Below are positions 1 through 10,820 of a stretch of 64,000 nucleotides of DNA, in pieces. The translations under genes were made by a program, and so were the position numbers. Below the pieces are notes generated by a model, which made no database searches, was not told where the DNA came from, and saw only the letters and a program-made list of their open reading frames with translations. The DNA comes from Chamaecrista fasciculata (taxonomy: Eukaryota; Streptophyta; Magnoliopsida; Fabales; Fabaceae): contig QANZ01010166.1 of NCBI GenBank assembly GCA_003254925.1, positions 1-64,000 of the forward strand. The letters run 5' to 3'. Numbering within the stretch: the stretch's first letter is position 1; each line of letters begins with the position of its first letter.

Positions 1-42
1 TATTTTTGCTTCCGCTGCCCTTGGCGCCTAGGATTCCCAACA
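1..42. mobile_element. 3' terminus of an LTR cut by the window edge
   Basis: The first 42 bases end in GGATTCCCAACA, a typical LTR end (inverse of TGTTGGGAATCC), and are followed directly by repeat-unit sequence reading ATTATTATGAAC. The sister units at 20200 and 38490 read through the same point (CATTATTATGAAC or CATTATTATAAAC) without it, so the LTR end was inserted here. The rest of the element lies outside the window, so neither family nor its full size can be given. Confidence 0.55.
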
Positions 43-104
43 ATTATTATGAACTTATCCTACCTTGTAAGCCTTCCGACAAGAAAATATAAGAATTACA
101 AGTA

Positions 105-109
105 GAATA
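105..109. repeat. 5-bp target-site duplication (left) of solo LTR
   Basis: GAATA before the LTR is repeated as GAATA at 2182-2186 after it. The sister units at about 20270, 38560 and 57055 read AGTAGAATATTCAAC with a single GAATA, that is, the unoccupied site. Confidence 0.85.
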
Positions 110-2181
110 TGATGGAGATTGTGCCCTAGGGCCAATCATTTTATATGTATGGACATATTGTTTGACTGATTTATGAATGATAAATTATTTCGTTATCATA
201 TTCTTAGCATGTTTACAGTGATAACAATCCTTGATTAATTATGTGATAATTATTCTAAATTGTCCCTGATCGATTATTCACGTGGGAACGTCAATGAACT
301 AAGACCAGCATGACTTCGGTGTATGTAGATACACGCATGCGATGCTTCTCGAGAGTCATGGTGCAATTATGTAAAGGGTTACAAGTTGCTGGACCGACCC
401 GGAGAGTCCTGCATGTGTTTAGTCATGAGCTAGCCTCTCCTGTACACCTGTCATGATGCCCTTAGACCTGAGGTCTTCATTATTCCGGCGTTGTAGATGC
501 TGAACTTTGGCCTAGTCCAACATTGCCCGTAACAGGGTAGCCATAAAGGCTAGGTACGGGTTTAGTTGTTTGCCGTGCTGAGGAATGTGGTTGACCAATA
601 AGGAATTTTGTCCCTCATTAAGTTGAGAGATATTTGACTGGGCCTCTCGGTGAGTTTGTCCAAGGAATGTATGGCCACACAGGGATGACTTTCTCATGCC
701 TTATCCATGACCAAAATATCGTGTGACAATAGGGATTATGAAAAGGTGGTACTAAGGTTAAGTCGTTTATGTTAAAACGATAACTCATGTGTTTTGGGTA
801 GTCGTGATGGCTTGCTAGAGTCCGCTCTCGACTTGTGAGTCATGGAGATGGCTTACTGCCAATTTCACGTGAGGCCTGCTGGGTCACACATGAGTAGGAT
901 CAAATTACTGTAATGGGACACGAATTAGGGTTAATTCGTGAGTCACTTTAGTGACACAATTTAAGACAGTTGAATGTCTTAGGACATGAAGTCTTGTCTT
1001 AAATAAAATCTACATTTGTGATATTTAAATTTGTTAGACAAGTTTAAATATATTAATTGTTAAATAGTTAATTTGATTAATCTATTTACAATTGAATTCT
1101 TGTTTAAAATATTGGGGAATAATGAATTAACTAAGTCTTCTAAGAGTTAGGGGATTATTGATTTATTAAATTCTCTAATATTGAAAGATAACAAGAGGAG
1201 GGTGACGCCTCACTCTTGAATTAATTAATGAAATATGATTTTGTTAATTTGAATTCAAGATTTAAATTTCAATTCAAGATTTGAATTTGAATTCAAGATT
1301 CAAGTTTGAATTAAGATATTGGGGGTAATATTTTAATTCAATTTGTTAAGGATATTAATAAGATTATAACTTCCTAAGAGTTATGATTGTTTTCTTATTT
1401 ATTAAATTCCTATAAAATAACAAGGAGGGTGGTGCATTCTTCAAGATTAATCTTGCATTTTGAATTTCAAGAATGCATTTTGAATTTTAAGTTAAGATAT
1501 TAATGTAATATTTTAATTAAGAATTCAAATCCTCTTGACTCATTCCAACCAATGGGAAGTGTGCATTCTGGATTTCAAGATATGATCTTGAAATTTAAAT
1601 AAAGATTGCCTTTTAATTTTGAATTATAATATTAATGTAATCTTATAATCAAGATTTGGTGATTCCCTGATTTGAGGAATGGACTTTCTATAAATACACA
1701 CAAAGTCGCCTAGCCTAAGATACAAGAGACAAGTCGCCTAGTGTGAGAGAAATAGAGAAAAAGTCGCATAACCCTAGAGGAGATAGGGAGAGTTCGACTA
1801 ACCCTAGAACTTAGGGTTGCCAAACCTAGAGTAGTGTGGCCAAGAAATTGGTTCTTGGTGTGCGCCACTTGGTACTTGTATATTTCAAGAAGAGTTCTTG
1901 AAATTCCAAGATTGTAGATCGGTTCCCATAATCTCTTGGAGAAGAGATTGGAGGCTAGGACCTGAGTATCTGCCAAATTGTTCGTGTGGATCACCGGCAG
2001 AGGAAGGACACGAGTCTGTGGACTTCTGGAATTGCAACCTTTCAAGGAACCGTCTGATTTAGGTAAACGTCTTTTCTCACTGGTATAAACACAAGTAGTG
2101 GATCCTATGGAGGAGATTATAAGTTTTGTAAAAAATTTAATTTTACCTTTTCCGCTGCGTTTTGCTCCATAATCTCCAACA
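110..2181 (+). mobile_element. Solo LTR, 2072 bp, probably Ty1/copia
   Basis: Begins TGATGGAGATT and ends AATCTCCAACA, an 11-bp near-perfect terminal inverted repeat with TG...CA ends. It is flanked by the 5-bp duplication GAATA on both sides. No gag-pol sequence and no second LTR are present, so this is the product of LTR-LTR recombination. A TATA box (TATAAATA) lies at 1689-1696 near the 3' third, as expected for an LTR promoter reading to the right. Between 1240 and 1640 the sequence repeats AATTCAAGATT-like blocks in loose tandem. The start resembles long-LTR Copia families of the Angela type, but that lineage assignment is an inference from the terminal motif only. Confidence 0.85.
1689..1696 (+). 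promoter_or_regulatory. Putative LTR TATA box
   Basis: TATAAATA about 490 bp before the LTR end, followed by repeats of AAGTCGCCTAG. Position and orientation fit the U3/R region of the solo LTR. Confidence 0.45.
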
Positions 2182-2597
2182 GAATATTCATCAACATGTT
2201 GAACTCACTAATTAAGCATAATATGTTCACATGCAAAATCACAATATTCAAATACCTTATGAAAGATATGTCCTTATGTTCTTGTGTTTAGACAGAGTAA
2301 TGTAAAAAGAATGAGTCTTGGTAATACTGGGTGTTTATGTTTATGTTTTGAATTCTATAATACATATTTATCAAATATATATTGATTAATATATATATAT
2401 ATATATTTGGAAATAAAGACGAGTAAAAAGAAAGTGCTTAGATTTCTTAAAATATTTTACTTTCTAATAATAGTGATAAGGGATCTCGATCTCCTGAACT
2501 TCATCAAATAGTATTCAAATTAATGTTAGATAAAAAGAATAAAAAAAATGTTAAGTAAATCTTAAATACAAAATATATAAGTCAAAATAAATGAAAA

Positions 2598-2700
2598 AGG
2601 TATTTTAGAATACCTCTTTGCTTTGGTTCTGATTCCACACCAGTCCTCGAACACGGTATCCCAAAGTTAAATTTTTCAATCCTAACCATGGAGATCAGAG
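2598..2700 (-). repeat. Palindrome (2598-2615) plus tRNA-like segment
   Basis: AGGTATTTTAGAATACCT is an 18-bp palindrome. About 30 bp further is a segment which, read on the minus strand, has an A-box-like part (CTCCATGGTTAG) and a B-box-like part (CCGTGTTCGAGGAC). The same arrangement recurs near 26733, 38977 and 57427. It could be the remains of a tRNA-derived SINE; the hairpin is not a standard SINE part. Confidence 0.5.
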
Positions 2701-2989
2701 GACATCGGTATTCACATTGCTCATTTTTTACTTATTTTGTTTTGTTTAAGAAAGGAAAGTCTATTGAGGAGCCATGAGTGAGATTTTCATATTGAATTTT
2801 AGCTGCATATAGAAAAGTTTAATTACATTGACAATATATTATTGAAAAATAATCTCACACTACGTCATGTTTTTTTTAAAAGAATTCTTAATTATGACTT
2901 ATTAATTTTAAAGTGGTCAGACTTTTATCTTTTCACTTTAGTTTATAGTTATAGCATGTTGCTTATATTGATTAAGAAAGAGAATGAAA

Positions 2990-3011
2990 AGAGGTATTTT
3001 AAAATATCTCT
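2990..3011. repeat. Palindrome of the AGAGGTATTTT family
   Basis: AGAGGTATTTT / AAAATATCTCT, a 22-bp imperfect palindrome. Its tRNA-like partner lies farther away, at 3325-3390. Confidence 0.55.
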
Positions 3012-3324
3012 ATTGGATTGTCTACACGTGCAGGGGAATCGTCAGTTTTTAACTACGATTATCCACCGGAGGCTCATATTTGTATCCGTGAGACTTTCCT
3101 TCTTCTCTACTTGGTTATCCTCTCTTTTTATATCTTAATATATATATTCTTGGCTCATCCATAACCTAGGCAATGTGAGACTTTTATTTGACACATTCTA
3201 ACACAATATAATATATAATATTCTCAACATGTAAACCCCATATAACTCCACATATGATATTATATAATATATGTCATTTTTTCAACTTATGTGAAGGAAC
3301 AAAAATTAGAATCAAGCAACGAGT

Positions 3325-3390
3325 ACCAGCAATCGAACCGTGACTATGCAATATCATGCACAGCACTCAACCACGTAGGCACGGGATTGC
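3325..3390 (-). repeat. tRNA-like segment (A and B boxes)
   Basis: On the minus strand it reads through GCCTACGTGGTTGAGTGC (A-box-like) and, about 30 bp later, CACGGTTCGATTGC (B-box-like). Near-identical copies are at 56670-56735 and, partially, at 40801-40832. It does not fold as a full tRNA by eye and has no anticodon arm that I can place, so it is called tRNA-derived repeat and not a tRNA gene. Confidence 0.45.
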
Positions 3391-3928
3391 AGGTAAATAA
3401 TGAGTTTCAAAAATAATTATTTGATAGTAATGTTGGAACTCTGTGTCCCACACTATAACCCTATGATTCATTCAAGCATAAATAACTAAAGAAGCAAAAG
3501 CATAATATAACTTGGATTTAATTAATCCATGTATAGCTATACATGTCATTCGTTTAACTTTTGAGTTTTGACTCACTAAAAACTTGATTTGAATTGGTAA
3601 AATAAGAAAGTTAATATTTTTATACAAGTTTGACTCGCTAAAAACTTTTAAGATCTGATTTGATTTTGTTTATTGACGAATGAAATCCAAAGAGGCAGTG
3701 GTAAAAGCAACTCGTAACTCTAGATTCATCACATTAAAAATTGAAACGAGAGAGATATTGTCACATTTAGTAATTTGGTACCAAAAATAAAACATTTTGG
3801 AAACATAGAGGATCACTTTGGAATAGAAAAAAAAATATGTAAGACGAAAGTAAAATATGCTCAATATATATATATATATAAAGGACTCAAATTAGGTTAT
3901 AATGATTTAAATGATTCAGTTAAAAATT

Positions 3929-4444
3929 GAGGATAAAATTTACTTTGGTATCCTGTGGTTTGACCTCATTCCACTCTGGTACCTTGTGGTTTAAAATGTG
4001 ACACTTTGGTACCCCCAAGGTCGCCACCATTACCCTTTTGGCACCCTGAACAAATTTTTCGTTAGTTTTAAACGGAATTTGGTACGTGACTTGCACATGG
4101 GCTCACTAAAACTCAATTATATCCAACAGTTTGCCACAATAATAAAGATCAAACGCATGTTTTTCGAAACATAGCTCTGAGAAACTTTTCCAGCATCCAA
4201 CACCAGAATCATTCAAACCTTTAGGAAAGCATGTGTTTCATCTTTATTTGGGAAAATGTTGGACAAAATTAGGCTTTAGTGAGCCCACGTACTAAATTCC
4301 GTTCAAAATTAACGAAAAAAATTGTTCAGAGTACTAAAAGGGTAACAGTGGAAACATCAAGGTACCAAAGTATCACATTTTAAACTATTTAGGGTACCAA
4401 AATGGAATGAGATTAAACCACAGGATACTAAAGTGTAATCTATC
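3929..4444. mobile_element. Mutator-like MITE, 516 bp, 9-bp TSD
   Basis: Long terminal inverted repeats: the left end carries ACTTTGGTATCCTGTGGTTT and the right end its inverse, continuing inward for well over 100 bp. It is flanked by the 9-bp duplication TTAAAAATT at 3920-3928 and 4445-4453. No coding sequence. The TIR belongs to a family present at least five times in the window (10627, 29548, 29937 and a remnant near 13183). Confidence 0.8.
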
Positions 4445-5088
4445 TTAAAAATTTTGTCCAAAATCGTGTAACCGGTCCAAAATGAACATTCTAATTAATC
4501 TCTCGAAAGAATTTATTAATATCAGTGATTTCAAACCATTAAAGTGTATAAAAACACAGAAAAGTTTTTACGAAAAATAAACGTTTATTATATTTATTAA
4601 ATATAATAAAACATATTTGTTTTTATGATAATATACTTATTTAAAAATTAAATAAATATTATCTTCATCAAAAAGAAATTAATAAACAATAATATCTATA
4701 TGCACATATACTGCATATAAAACCCACACTAGGGGCTTTGTGTGCCCTAACGGGCACGCAAATATATATGTAAAATAAATAAGGGACTAAATTGTTAACT
4801 TAGTAAATAAAGAGAGACCAAATAGTAAATTTTCTCTTATTTTTAATTTCATAGACTATAGTTTTAAACATGGACGACCAAAAAGGGTGGAGTCATATAA
4901 TACAAGATAATAGTTGTTTGGGTGGTGAGGGATCTATCTTCAGTAATTTATAATAATGACATTGCTAATTTAATTTGCTATTTCTAGAGGTCAATTGTCC
5001 ATCGATGCTGAGGTCATTATTAATTTATATAATTAATTATAATAATTTGTATTAATGCACTGATAAAGAATCATGATGAAAATAAAAG

Positions 5089-5235
5089 AGAGGTATTTTG
5101 AAATACCTCTATGGTAATATAAATTCAGGGACCAAATTATTAGTTTTCTCATCATCATTCATCACATACCCGCAGTCGAACCCGTGACCAAGCAGTCAAT
5201 GCAAAGTATTGAAACCACGAAGCCACGGGATAGCC
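5089..5235 (-). repeat. Palindrome (5089-5110) plus tRNA-like segment (5171-5235)
   Basis: AGAGGTATTTTGAAATACCTCT is a 22-bp palindrome. Sixty bases on, the minus strand reads CCCGTGGCTTCGTGGTTT (A-box-like) and then CACGGGTTCGACTGC (B-box-like), separated by about 38 bp, near normal RNA polymerase III spacing. This is the clearest copy of the module in the window. Confidence 0.55.
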
Positions 5236-5641
5236 GGTGGCAGGCGATGTACAGAATGATTTACTTATCGGAATTTTTAGTACCGCCAAGCATATGATTC
5301 AACATAATTCAAGGCTTCAAGCAATCAAGCATTATTGCATTAAGGTTATAATACAAGGACCCAATCATTAACTTAACAAACATAGAATTTAAACTCGAAG
5401 TTGTCAAATAAGTTTAATAATCTGGTCATTAAAAATAAAGTAAAAGTTTTTTAATATATAAATTTATATATTATTAAATAAAACATCAAGTGAAAAAGTA
5501 ATTAATATTAAAAAGTTCTTATTTTATATTTATAATGTAAAATTATTACATTAACTTGTATTTCAGTACAAAGTTATTTTTAATTTAAAAATGATATTTA
5601 TACAAATTACATGAATTCGGGTGACTAATTTAATTCTTTAG

Positions 5642-6626
5642 GCTCAGTTCTTTTGCACCTATAATCAAATCAAATTAAATTATAATCGTAATAATCATGT
5701 TCGTTTTATAATCTTACTATTTTAATAGTCAAACACACTCAATTACAATTGTACCTCTATATATATATATATAATTACTTATTTTCTAATACATTTAAAC
5801 AAACATCACAAGGCTAAAATGATAATTTACCTAAAATTGGTCGATTGATTTTGTCACCGGTCAACCGAATATCGACCTGTGATAAAAAATCGCAACTCGA
5901 CGTTCAATCAACTGGTTAAAAAATGGTCGACAGAATATAAAATATCGACCTGCGATTGCAATCAATACAAAACGGTCGACTATTTTTTAACTGGTTGACC
6001 GAACGTCGAGCTGCGATTGCAATGAATATACGCGTTTAGTCTTTCTCGATCGACCATTTTGTAGGCAAAAATAATTTTGGTCGACTAAACCCATGACCTT
6101 CTGGGTGATATTGCCACAACATGGGTGTTCTTTTTAGCAAGAATTATTGCAGTAGGATAATGGTTAGGAGGATTTGAAAAGCATTATGGCATTAAGATTT
6201 CCAAGGTTTAGCTCAGGACCCCACTACTCGTCGTATTTGATTTGGTATTGCTACTGCACATGACCTCAAAAAGTGCTACTCAAACAATCAAATTATTGCG
6301 TTTCCCGAGACAAACAATGATATAATCAGAATTTTAAATAATTTATAATCTCATCCAAATAACTCTTCATTTTTTGAAAATCACATTTCACTTTTTCCAA
6401 CTTTCTCTTCCATTTCTACCCCTATACAACTTATCAATTTTCTTATCCTTCAATCTACCAAGTACCAACCATAATCATTACATACCAATTTCGATAATTT
6501 CACACCAAATAATCAACAATAATCAACAATCACCCAAACGACGTATCAACAAATAATCACTCAAATTATAATCACATTTCAATTATAATTTAATTTAATT
6601 TTATTATAAATGCAAACAAGCCGAGC
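5642..6626. mobile_element. Non-autonomous TIR transposon, about 985 bp
   Basis: Left end GCTCAGTTCTTTTGCA and inverted right end TGCAAACAAGCCGAGC form an imperfect TIR followed inward by matching AT-rich sequence (TTAAATTAAATTATAA types). The sister unit at 29330-29345 reads through this point without the element. The short duplication is only TTTA-like, so superfamily is open (PIF/Harbinger or hAT). Inside, 5840-6060 is a cluster of GTCGAC/ATCGACC motifs in inverted order. No coding sequence is recognised. Confidence 0.6.
5888..6018. repeat. GTCGAC-centred inverted repeat
   Basis: Two arms (about 5888-5933 and 5973-6018) share TCGACGTT...AACTGGTT...GGTCGAC in opposite orientation around a short centre, with ATCGACCTG-type motifs repeated nearby. 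It would form a stable hairpin. Function unknown. Confidence 0.5.
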
Positions 6627-6916
6627 TTTAAAAAAATAGACAATAAAATAATACGTGCTTCCTCTTTTGTTTATTTATTTATTTTTTTGGGTAAACAGCT
6701 GTAAGCTGTTTATTTAAAATTTTTTTTCTGGACGTTTTTTTATTTAAATGGACAACTTGTGCAAACGAATCAAACCAATCCCCCTTGCTTTTGTTTGGAT
6801 GCTGCATTGGATTGGGCTAGAGTGGTCAAGGCCCATATTGGTAATTCAAATAGAAAACATATATAAAAGGAAAGTATATTGAATGAGATGAGCTTTATTT
6901 TCATATTGAGGTTAAT

Positions 6917-7216
6917 TTAGGGAAAGCTATTAGGCTCATATATATATATAGATACCATATACGCAGCGTTATACAGAGGAGAGAACGAGACTCGGGAGAG
7001 GAGATATAATTGTCTAATGGCGGTGTTTAAATTAAAGTAGCAAAGATCTTTATCAAACTCTAAAGATTGAATCATTCTGTTAATTTGAATACGCTTCCTC
7101 AAAGGATCAACAAATTGAGGTAAATAAAATAGCTTGCCTTGTAAAGCATTAAGATCATCATTTAAAAGTGCTTGTTCAAGGATATTTAAATCATCAAAAA
7201 TAAAATTAATACGCAT
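6917..7216 (-). pseudogene. Pararetrovirus-like leader-proximal reading frame, left arm copy
   Basis: Open reading frame of 99 codons on the minus strand, starting at 7216 and running out of the viral-like arm into the flanking (TA)n tract, so its end is not original. It follows a promoter-like region by about 300 bp, as the first frame after the intergenic region of a caulimovirid would. No domain is recognised. The homologous copy in the right arm (9052-9285, plus strand) has lost the start codon and carries an early stop. Assignment to Caulimoviridae rests on context, not on a recognised protein family. Confidence 0.4.
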
Positions 7217-7499
7217 TTTAGAAAATCTAATAGCTCCTAGTATATTTTATCTAGCAATCATGTTAAAATTATAAACTTTATAAAGAAGAAATTTAATTGA
7301 AAGAAGACTTACAACAAACTTGCTTTAATTTGATGAAGAAGCAAATACAAACATAGTTCTTACAAGGGAAAGCACACTCAAAATATAAAGCTCACAACTC
7401 TCAACACACATGAAGAAACTCACGATTTGCACTCTCTCTAAAGTCTCTCAAAACATAACCTTCACTCATACACCTAAGATGCCTTACTTCTACTCACTC

Positions 7500-7512
7500 A
7501 TGCAAATATATA
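7500..7512 (-). promoter_or_regulatory. TATA box of the left arm
   Basis: On the minus strand TATATATTTGCATG, mirrored in the right arm at about 8754-8767. Transcription would run leftward, away from the centre of the inverted repeat. Confidence 0.4.
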
Positions 7513-8097
7513 AGCCCCAGGGACTTTGCTCAAAGAAGCCCGTGGGAAGAGAAAGCTAATGCATGCATGATGGGGAATATGGGAGAAGGGGGTGATTATG
7601 GGAATCTATGACATGCAATGATGATATAAAAACAAAAATTACAATTCTAACTCTAATGAAAAGTGACGCCTAAAATCTTTGCTCCATATGCTTTCTTTGA
7701 CTCCATCATGTCTCATGAGTTCATGTCAACATGTGAAGGCTTCCATGTGTCATCTTTCAACAAGGCTAAGTGTCATGCTATTAGTTCCATGCCACCTCAC
7801 CCACAACATGCTAATGTGTCAACTTGATAAAGCTTATGTGTCAACTTGTCATGAAAATGGGACTTTAATCAAATTGTGATAAATTCCTTGCAGTATTCGG
7901 CTCGTGACCAAACAGTGTCTGCGAATTCGGATCATACAGATTGTAGAATTGACTGATGTAATAGTCTGCTCCACCATCTTCTGATATTTTATCATCATCA
8001 GAGTGATTATAGTTTGAAACAGCAGAATTAAGAGATTTTAAAGTTTTGGGAAAAATTCAACCCAGTTCTTTTATCTCCAGAGAAAATAACTTTATGG

Positions 8098-8403
8098 TTG
8101 CAGAATAATAATAATTCTCCCGGTTGCATCAAGCCCTCAGAAGAATATCAACAATTCTTGCTGATTAAGTCACAGGCTTTAGCAAATTTATCAAAGGCCA
8201 AGTCCGCTGAAGAGTTTCAAGATGCTTTAAAATCTCTTAATTCTGCTGTTTCAGACTATAATCACTCTGATGATGATAAAATATCAGAAGATGGTGGAGC
8301 AGACAATTACATCAGTCAATTCTACAATCCGTATGATCCGAATTCGCAGACACTGTTTGGTCACGAGCCGAATACTGCAAGGAATTTATCACAATTTGAT
8401 TAA
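8098..8403 (+). pseudogene. C-terminal part of a pararetrovirus-like reading frame
   Basis: Open frame of about 100 codons ending in TAA at 8401-8403, just before the promoter-like intergenic stretch of the right arm. It spans the loop and the inner right arm; the left arm repeats only its 3' part in inverse orientation. The product is hydrophilic with an Asp-rich stretch near the middle, and no domain is recognised. It reads from the insertion's centre, so its true 5' part is missing. Confidence 0.4.
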
Positions 8404-8753
8404 AGTCCCATTTTCATGACAAGTTGACACATAAGCTTTATCAAGTTGACACATTAGCATGTTGTGGGTGAGGTGGCATGGAACTAATAGCATGACACTT
8501 AGCCTTGTTGAAAGATGACACATGGAAGCCTTCACATGTTGACATGAACTCATGAGACATGATGGAGTCAAAGAAAGCATATGGAGCAAAGATTTTAGGC
8601 GTCACTTTTCATTAGAGTTGGAATTGTAATTTTTGTTTTTATATCATCATTGCATGTCATAGATTCCCATAATCACCTCCTTCTCCCATATTCCCCATCA
8701 TGCATGCATTAGCTTTCTCTTCCCATGGGCTTCTTTGAGCAAAGTCCCTAGGG

Positions 8754-8767
8754 CCTATATATTTGCA
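8754..8767 (+). promoter_or_regulatory. TATA box of the right arm
   Basis: CTATATATTTGCATG in a region of about 640 bp between the two viral-like frames. The sequence downstream is T-rich and leader-like up to about 9000. Orientation is outward (rightward). Confidence 0.4.
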
Positions 8768-9051
8768 TGAGTGAGTAGAAGTAAGGCATCTTAGGTGAAT
8801 GAGTGAAGGTTGTGTTTTGAGAGATTTTAGAGAAAGTGCAAAAACGTGAGTTTCTTCATGTGTGTTGAGAGTTGTGAGCTTTATATTTTGAGTGTACTTT
8901 CCCTCGTAAGAACTATGTTTGTATTTGCTTCTTCATCAAATTAAAGCAAGTTTGTTGTAAGTCTTCTTTCAATTAAATTTCTTCTTTATAAAGTTTATAA
9001 TTTTAACATGATTGCTAGATATAATATACTAGGATCTATTAGATTTTCTAA

Positions 9052-9285
9052 AATACTTATTAATTTTATTTTTGATGATTTAAATATCCTTTAACAAGCA
9101 CTTTTAAATGATGATCTTAATGTTTTACAAGGCAAGCTATTTCATTTACCTCAATTTGTTGATCCTTTGAGAAAGCGTATTCAAATTAACAAAATGATTC
9201 AATCTTTAGAGTTTGATAAAGATCTTTGCTACCTTAATCTAAACACCGCCATTAGACAATTATATCTCCTCTCCCGAGTCTAGTT
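9052..9285 (+). pseudogene. Right-arm copy of the leader-proximal frame, degraded
   Basis: Inverse counterpart of the 6917-7216 frame. Here the start position reads ATA and a Glu codon is changed to a TAA stop early in the frame, so only the left-arm copy stays open. The differences between arms show that duplication happened some time before the present. Confidence 0.45.
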
Positions 9286-9319
9286 TCTAGTCTCGTTCTC
9301 TTCTCTGTATCACACTGCG

Positions 9320-9343
9320 TATCTGGTATATATATATATATAT

Positions 9344-9375
<32 letters not shown>
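9320..9375. repeat. (TA)n microsatellite
   Basis: About 50 bp of alternating TA, interrupted by one GG, at the outer edge of the pararetrovirus-like arm. Confidence 0.9.
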
Positions 9376-9378
<3 letters not shown>

Positions 9379-10165
9379 GGTTTTGCATGTTTAAGGGATA
9401 TGTAAATATGTTCAAGGGATTTTGGATAATGATCAGAAGGCTAACATTATGACTGAATTACCTCCTAATGATGATGCAGGGAGTGACCAGATTATATGGA
9501 AATTTCAAAGTAATGGAGATTTCTTTGTTAGGAGTGCCTATGCAAGTAGAGTTCAGTTTTACCCAAATAATGACCAGTTTAAGGAAGTATGGAAAATTAA
9601 AGCCCCTGAACGGGTCATACTCTTTATATGGCAGATTGCTCATAATAAGTTACTCACCAGGGAGCGAGGAAGTCGTTGGTGGGGAGGGCTAGAGACGTGT
9701 CATAGTTGTCTTTTGAGTGTGGAATCGTCCCTATATGCTTTGCGTGACTGTCCCAATGCGAAAAATATTTGGAGGATTTTAGTCAAACCTTCACAGATGA
9801 GAGAATTTTTCAGTGTTGATTTTCAGGACTGGATTAAAGGAAACTTGACGAAAGATTTCTCAGCTTTACAGAGTGTTACCTGGGTTAGTATTTGGGCAAT
9901 TTCAGTTTGGATGTTGTGGAGTTGGAGATGTGCTACCATACATGATGAGCATTTTTCTAGACCACATGACCCAGTGATGTTGATAAAAAAGTTCTTCGAT
10001 GATTTAAAGGTGTTGGAGGAGCCGCTGTCGAGTTTGCTTAGAGTGTGGGAATGAATAGGATGGTTAGGGTTTAGGCTGTGTTTGCTTTAGTTCCCATTTT
10101 TTCTTTTGTTTTTGTGTTTTCTCGTTTCTGCCCTTTTTAGGACCGTTGTTTACCAAAAACAATAT
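9376..10165 (+). mobile_element. 5'-truncated LINE (L1-type) 3' end
   Basis: Contains the C-terminal zinc-binding part of a LINE reverse-transcriptase protein, then a short 3' UTR ending in a TTTACCAAAAACAA-like tail. Only the last 800 bp of the element remain, the usual result of incomplete target-primed reverse transcription. It directly adjoins the (TA)n tract at the end of the viral-like insertion. A clear target duplication is not visible because both flanks are TA-rich. Confidence 0.75.
9422..10054 (+). pseudogene. LINE reverse transcriptase, C-terminal zinc-binding (zf-RVT) fragment
   Basis: A 210-codon open frame. Residues about 25-50 read SDQIIWKFQSNGDFFVRSAY, and residues 56-75 read WKIKAPERVILFIWQIAHNK, the signature lead-in to the plant zf-RVT domain. 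Cysteines follow in the order CHSC...CP, where the family has a CxxC...HxLxxC cluster; the His is here Tyr-Ala (LYALRDCP). The rest is the C-terminal tail found in non-LTR retrotransposon ORF2 products. The endonuclease and catalytic reverse transcriptase (FxDD box) are absent, so the fragment cannot act in retrotransposition. Family identity is well supported; lineage within L1 is not determined. Confidence 0.8.
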
Positions 10166-10820
10166 GTATATAAAGTTTGAAATTTTAAAAAATTTAAATT
10201 TATAAAAAATAATTTTTGATGATAATGAATAGAAAATAAAATTTCAATGATGACATCATCAACTAAGTATTTTCAATTTAATCTTAAAAAGAAATATTTT
10301 TTTATTATTAATAAATGACAATTATTGATTAAATTGTGGGAGAGTAATGGAATAAGTTAATTTAAAAAAATTAAAATTTAAATACGAAATTATGGTCCCT
10401 AATTTCGAGGGATTTCTGATTGAGGAATTATTTGATTTGATTTTATTATATATATTTCTTTTCCTAATGGGCAATTGCAAGTTGATTAATAATATGGTTA
10501 TAGAAATTTGGAAAGTGAGGTTGAGTGACAAATTTTTTTTCTTCTTTAATCAAGTGTCAATGATTCGATTATTGATCTTTGAGTATGAATAAATTTCAAA
10601 ATTTCTGACCAACTATATTATTTTTAGGGTAAAATATACTTTGGTACCCTTTGGTTAGGACCAAATCCACTTTGGTATCCTAAAATATAAAATTTTGCAC
10701 TTTAGTATCTTGAGGTTTGCGTCGTTAGCAGTAAGTATAAATATATTTTGAACATCAACAGTCAAGTATGTTTTCAGGAAAAAAAAAACAGTCAAGTATG
10801 TTTGTGATTTAATTTCAATT

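Larger units (their letters stand above)
6950..9340. mobile_element. Inverted-duplicated endogenous pararetrovirus-like insertion
   Basis: Two arms, about 6950-8046 and 8224-9335, are reverse complements of each other with only scattered differences; a loop of about 180 bp (8047-8223) separates them. Both outer ends abut (TA)n tracts. Sister units at 29925 and 39955 show the host site as a plain (TA)n run. Each arm holds, in order from the centre outward, the end of an open frame, a non-coding stretch with a TATA box and leader-like sequence, and the start of a second frame. This order, the (TA)n target and head-to-head duplication are features reported for endogenous Caulimoviridae in plants. 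No reverse transcriptase is present, so the family call is an inference. Confidence 0.5.

Noticed and set aside
3325-5235. True tRNA genes at the A/B-box-like segments
   Set aside because: No complete cloverleaf or anticodon arm can be drawn and the copies diverge too freely, so they are recorded as tRNA-like repeats.
7679-8589. Two identical 66-codon open frames on opposite strands (7679-7879 plus, 8389-8589 minus)
   Set aside because: They are the same DNA seen twice, in the two arms of the inverted repeat, reading inward across the promoter-like region. Composition is not coding-like.
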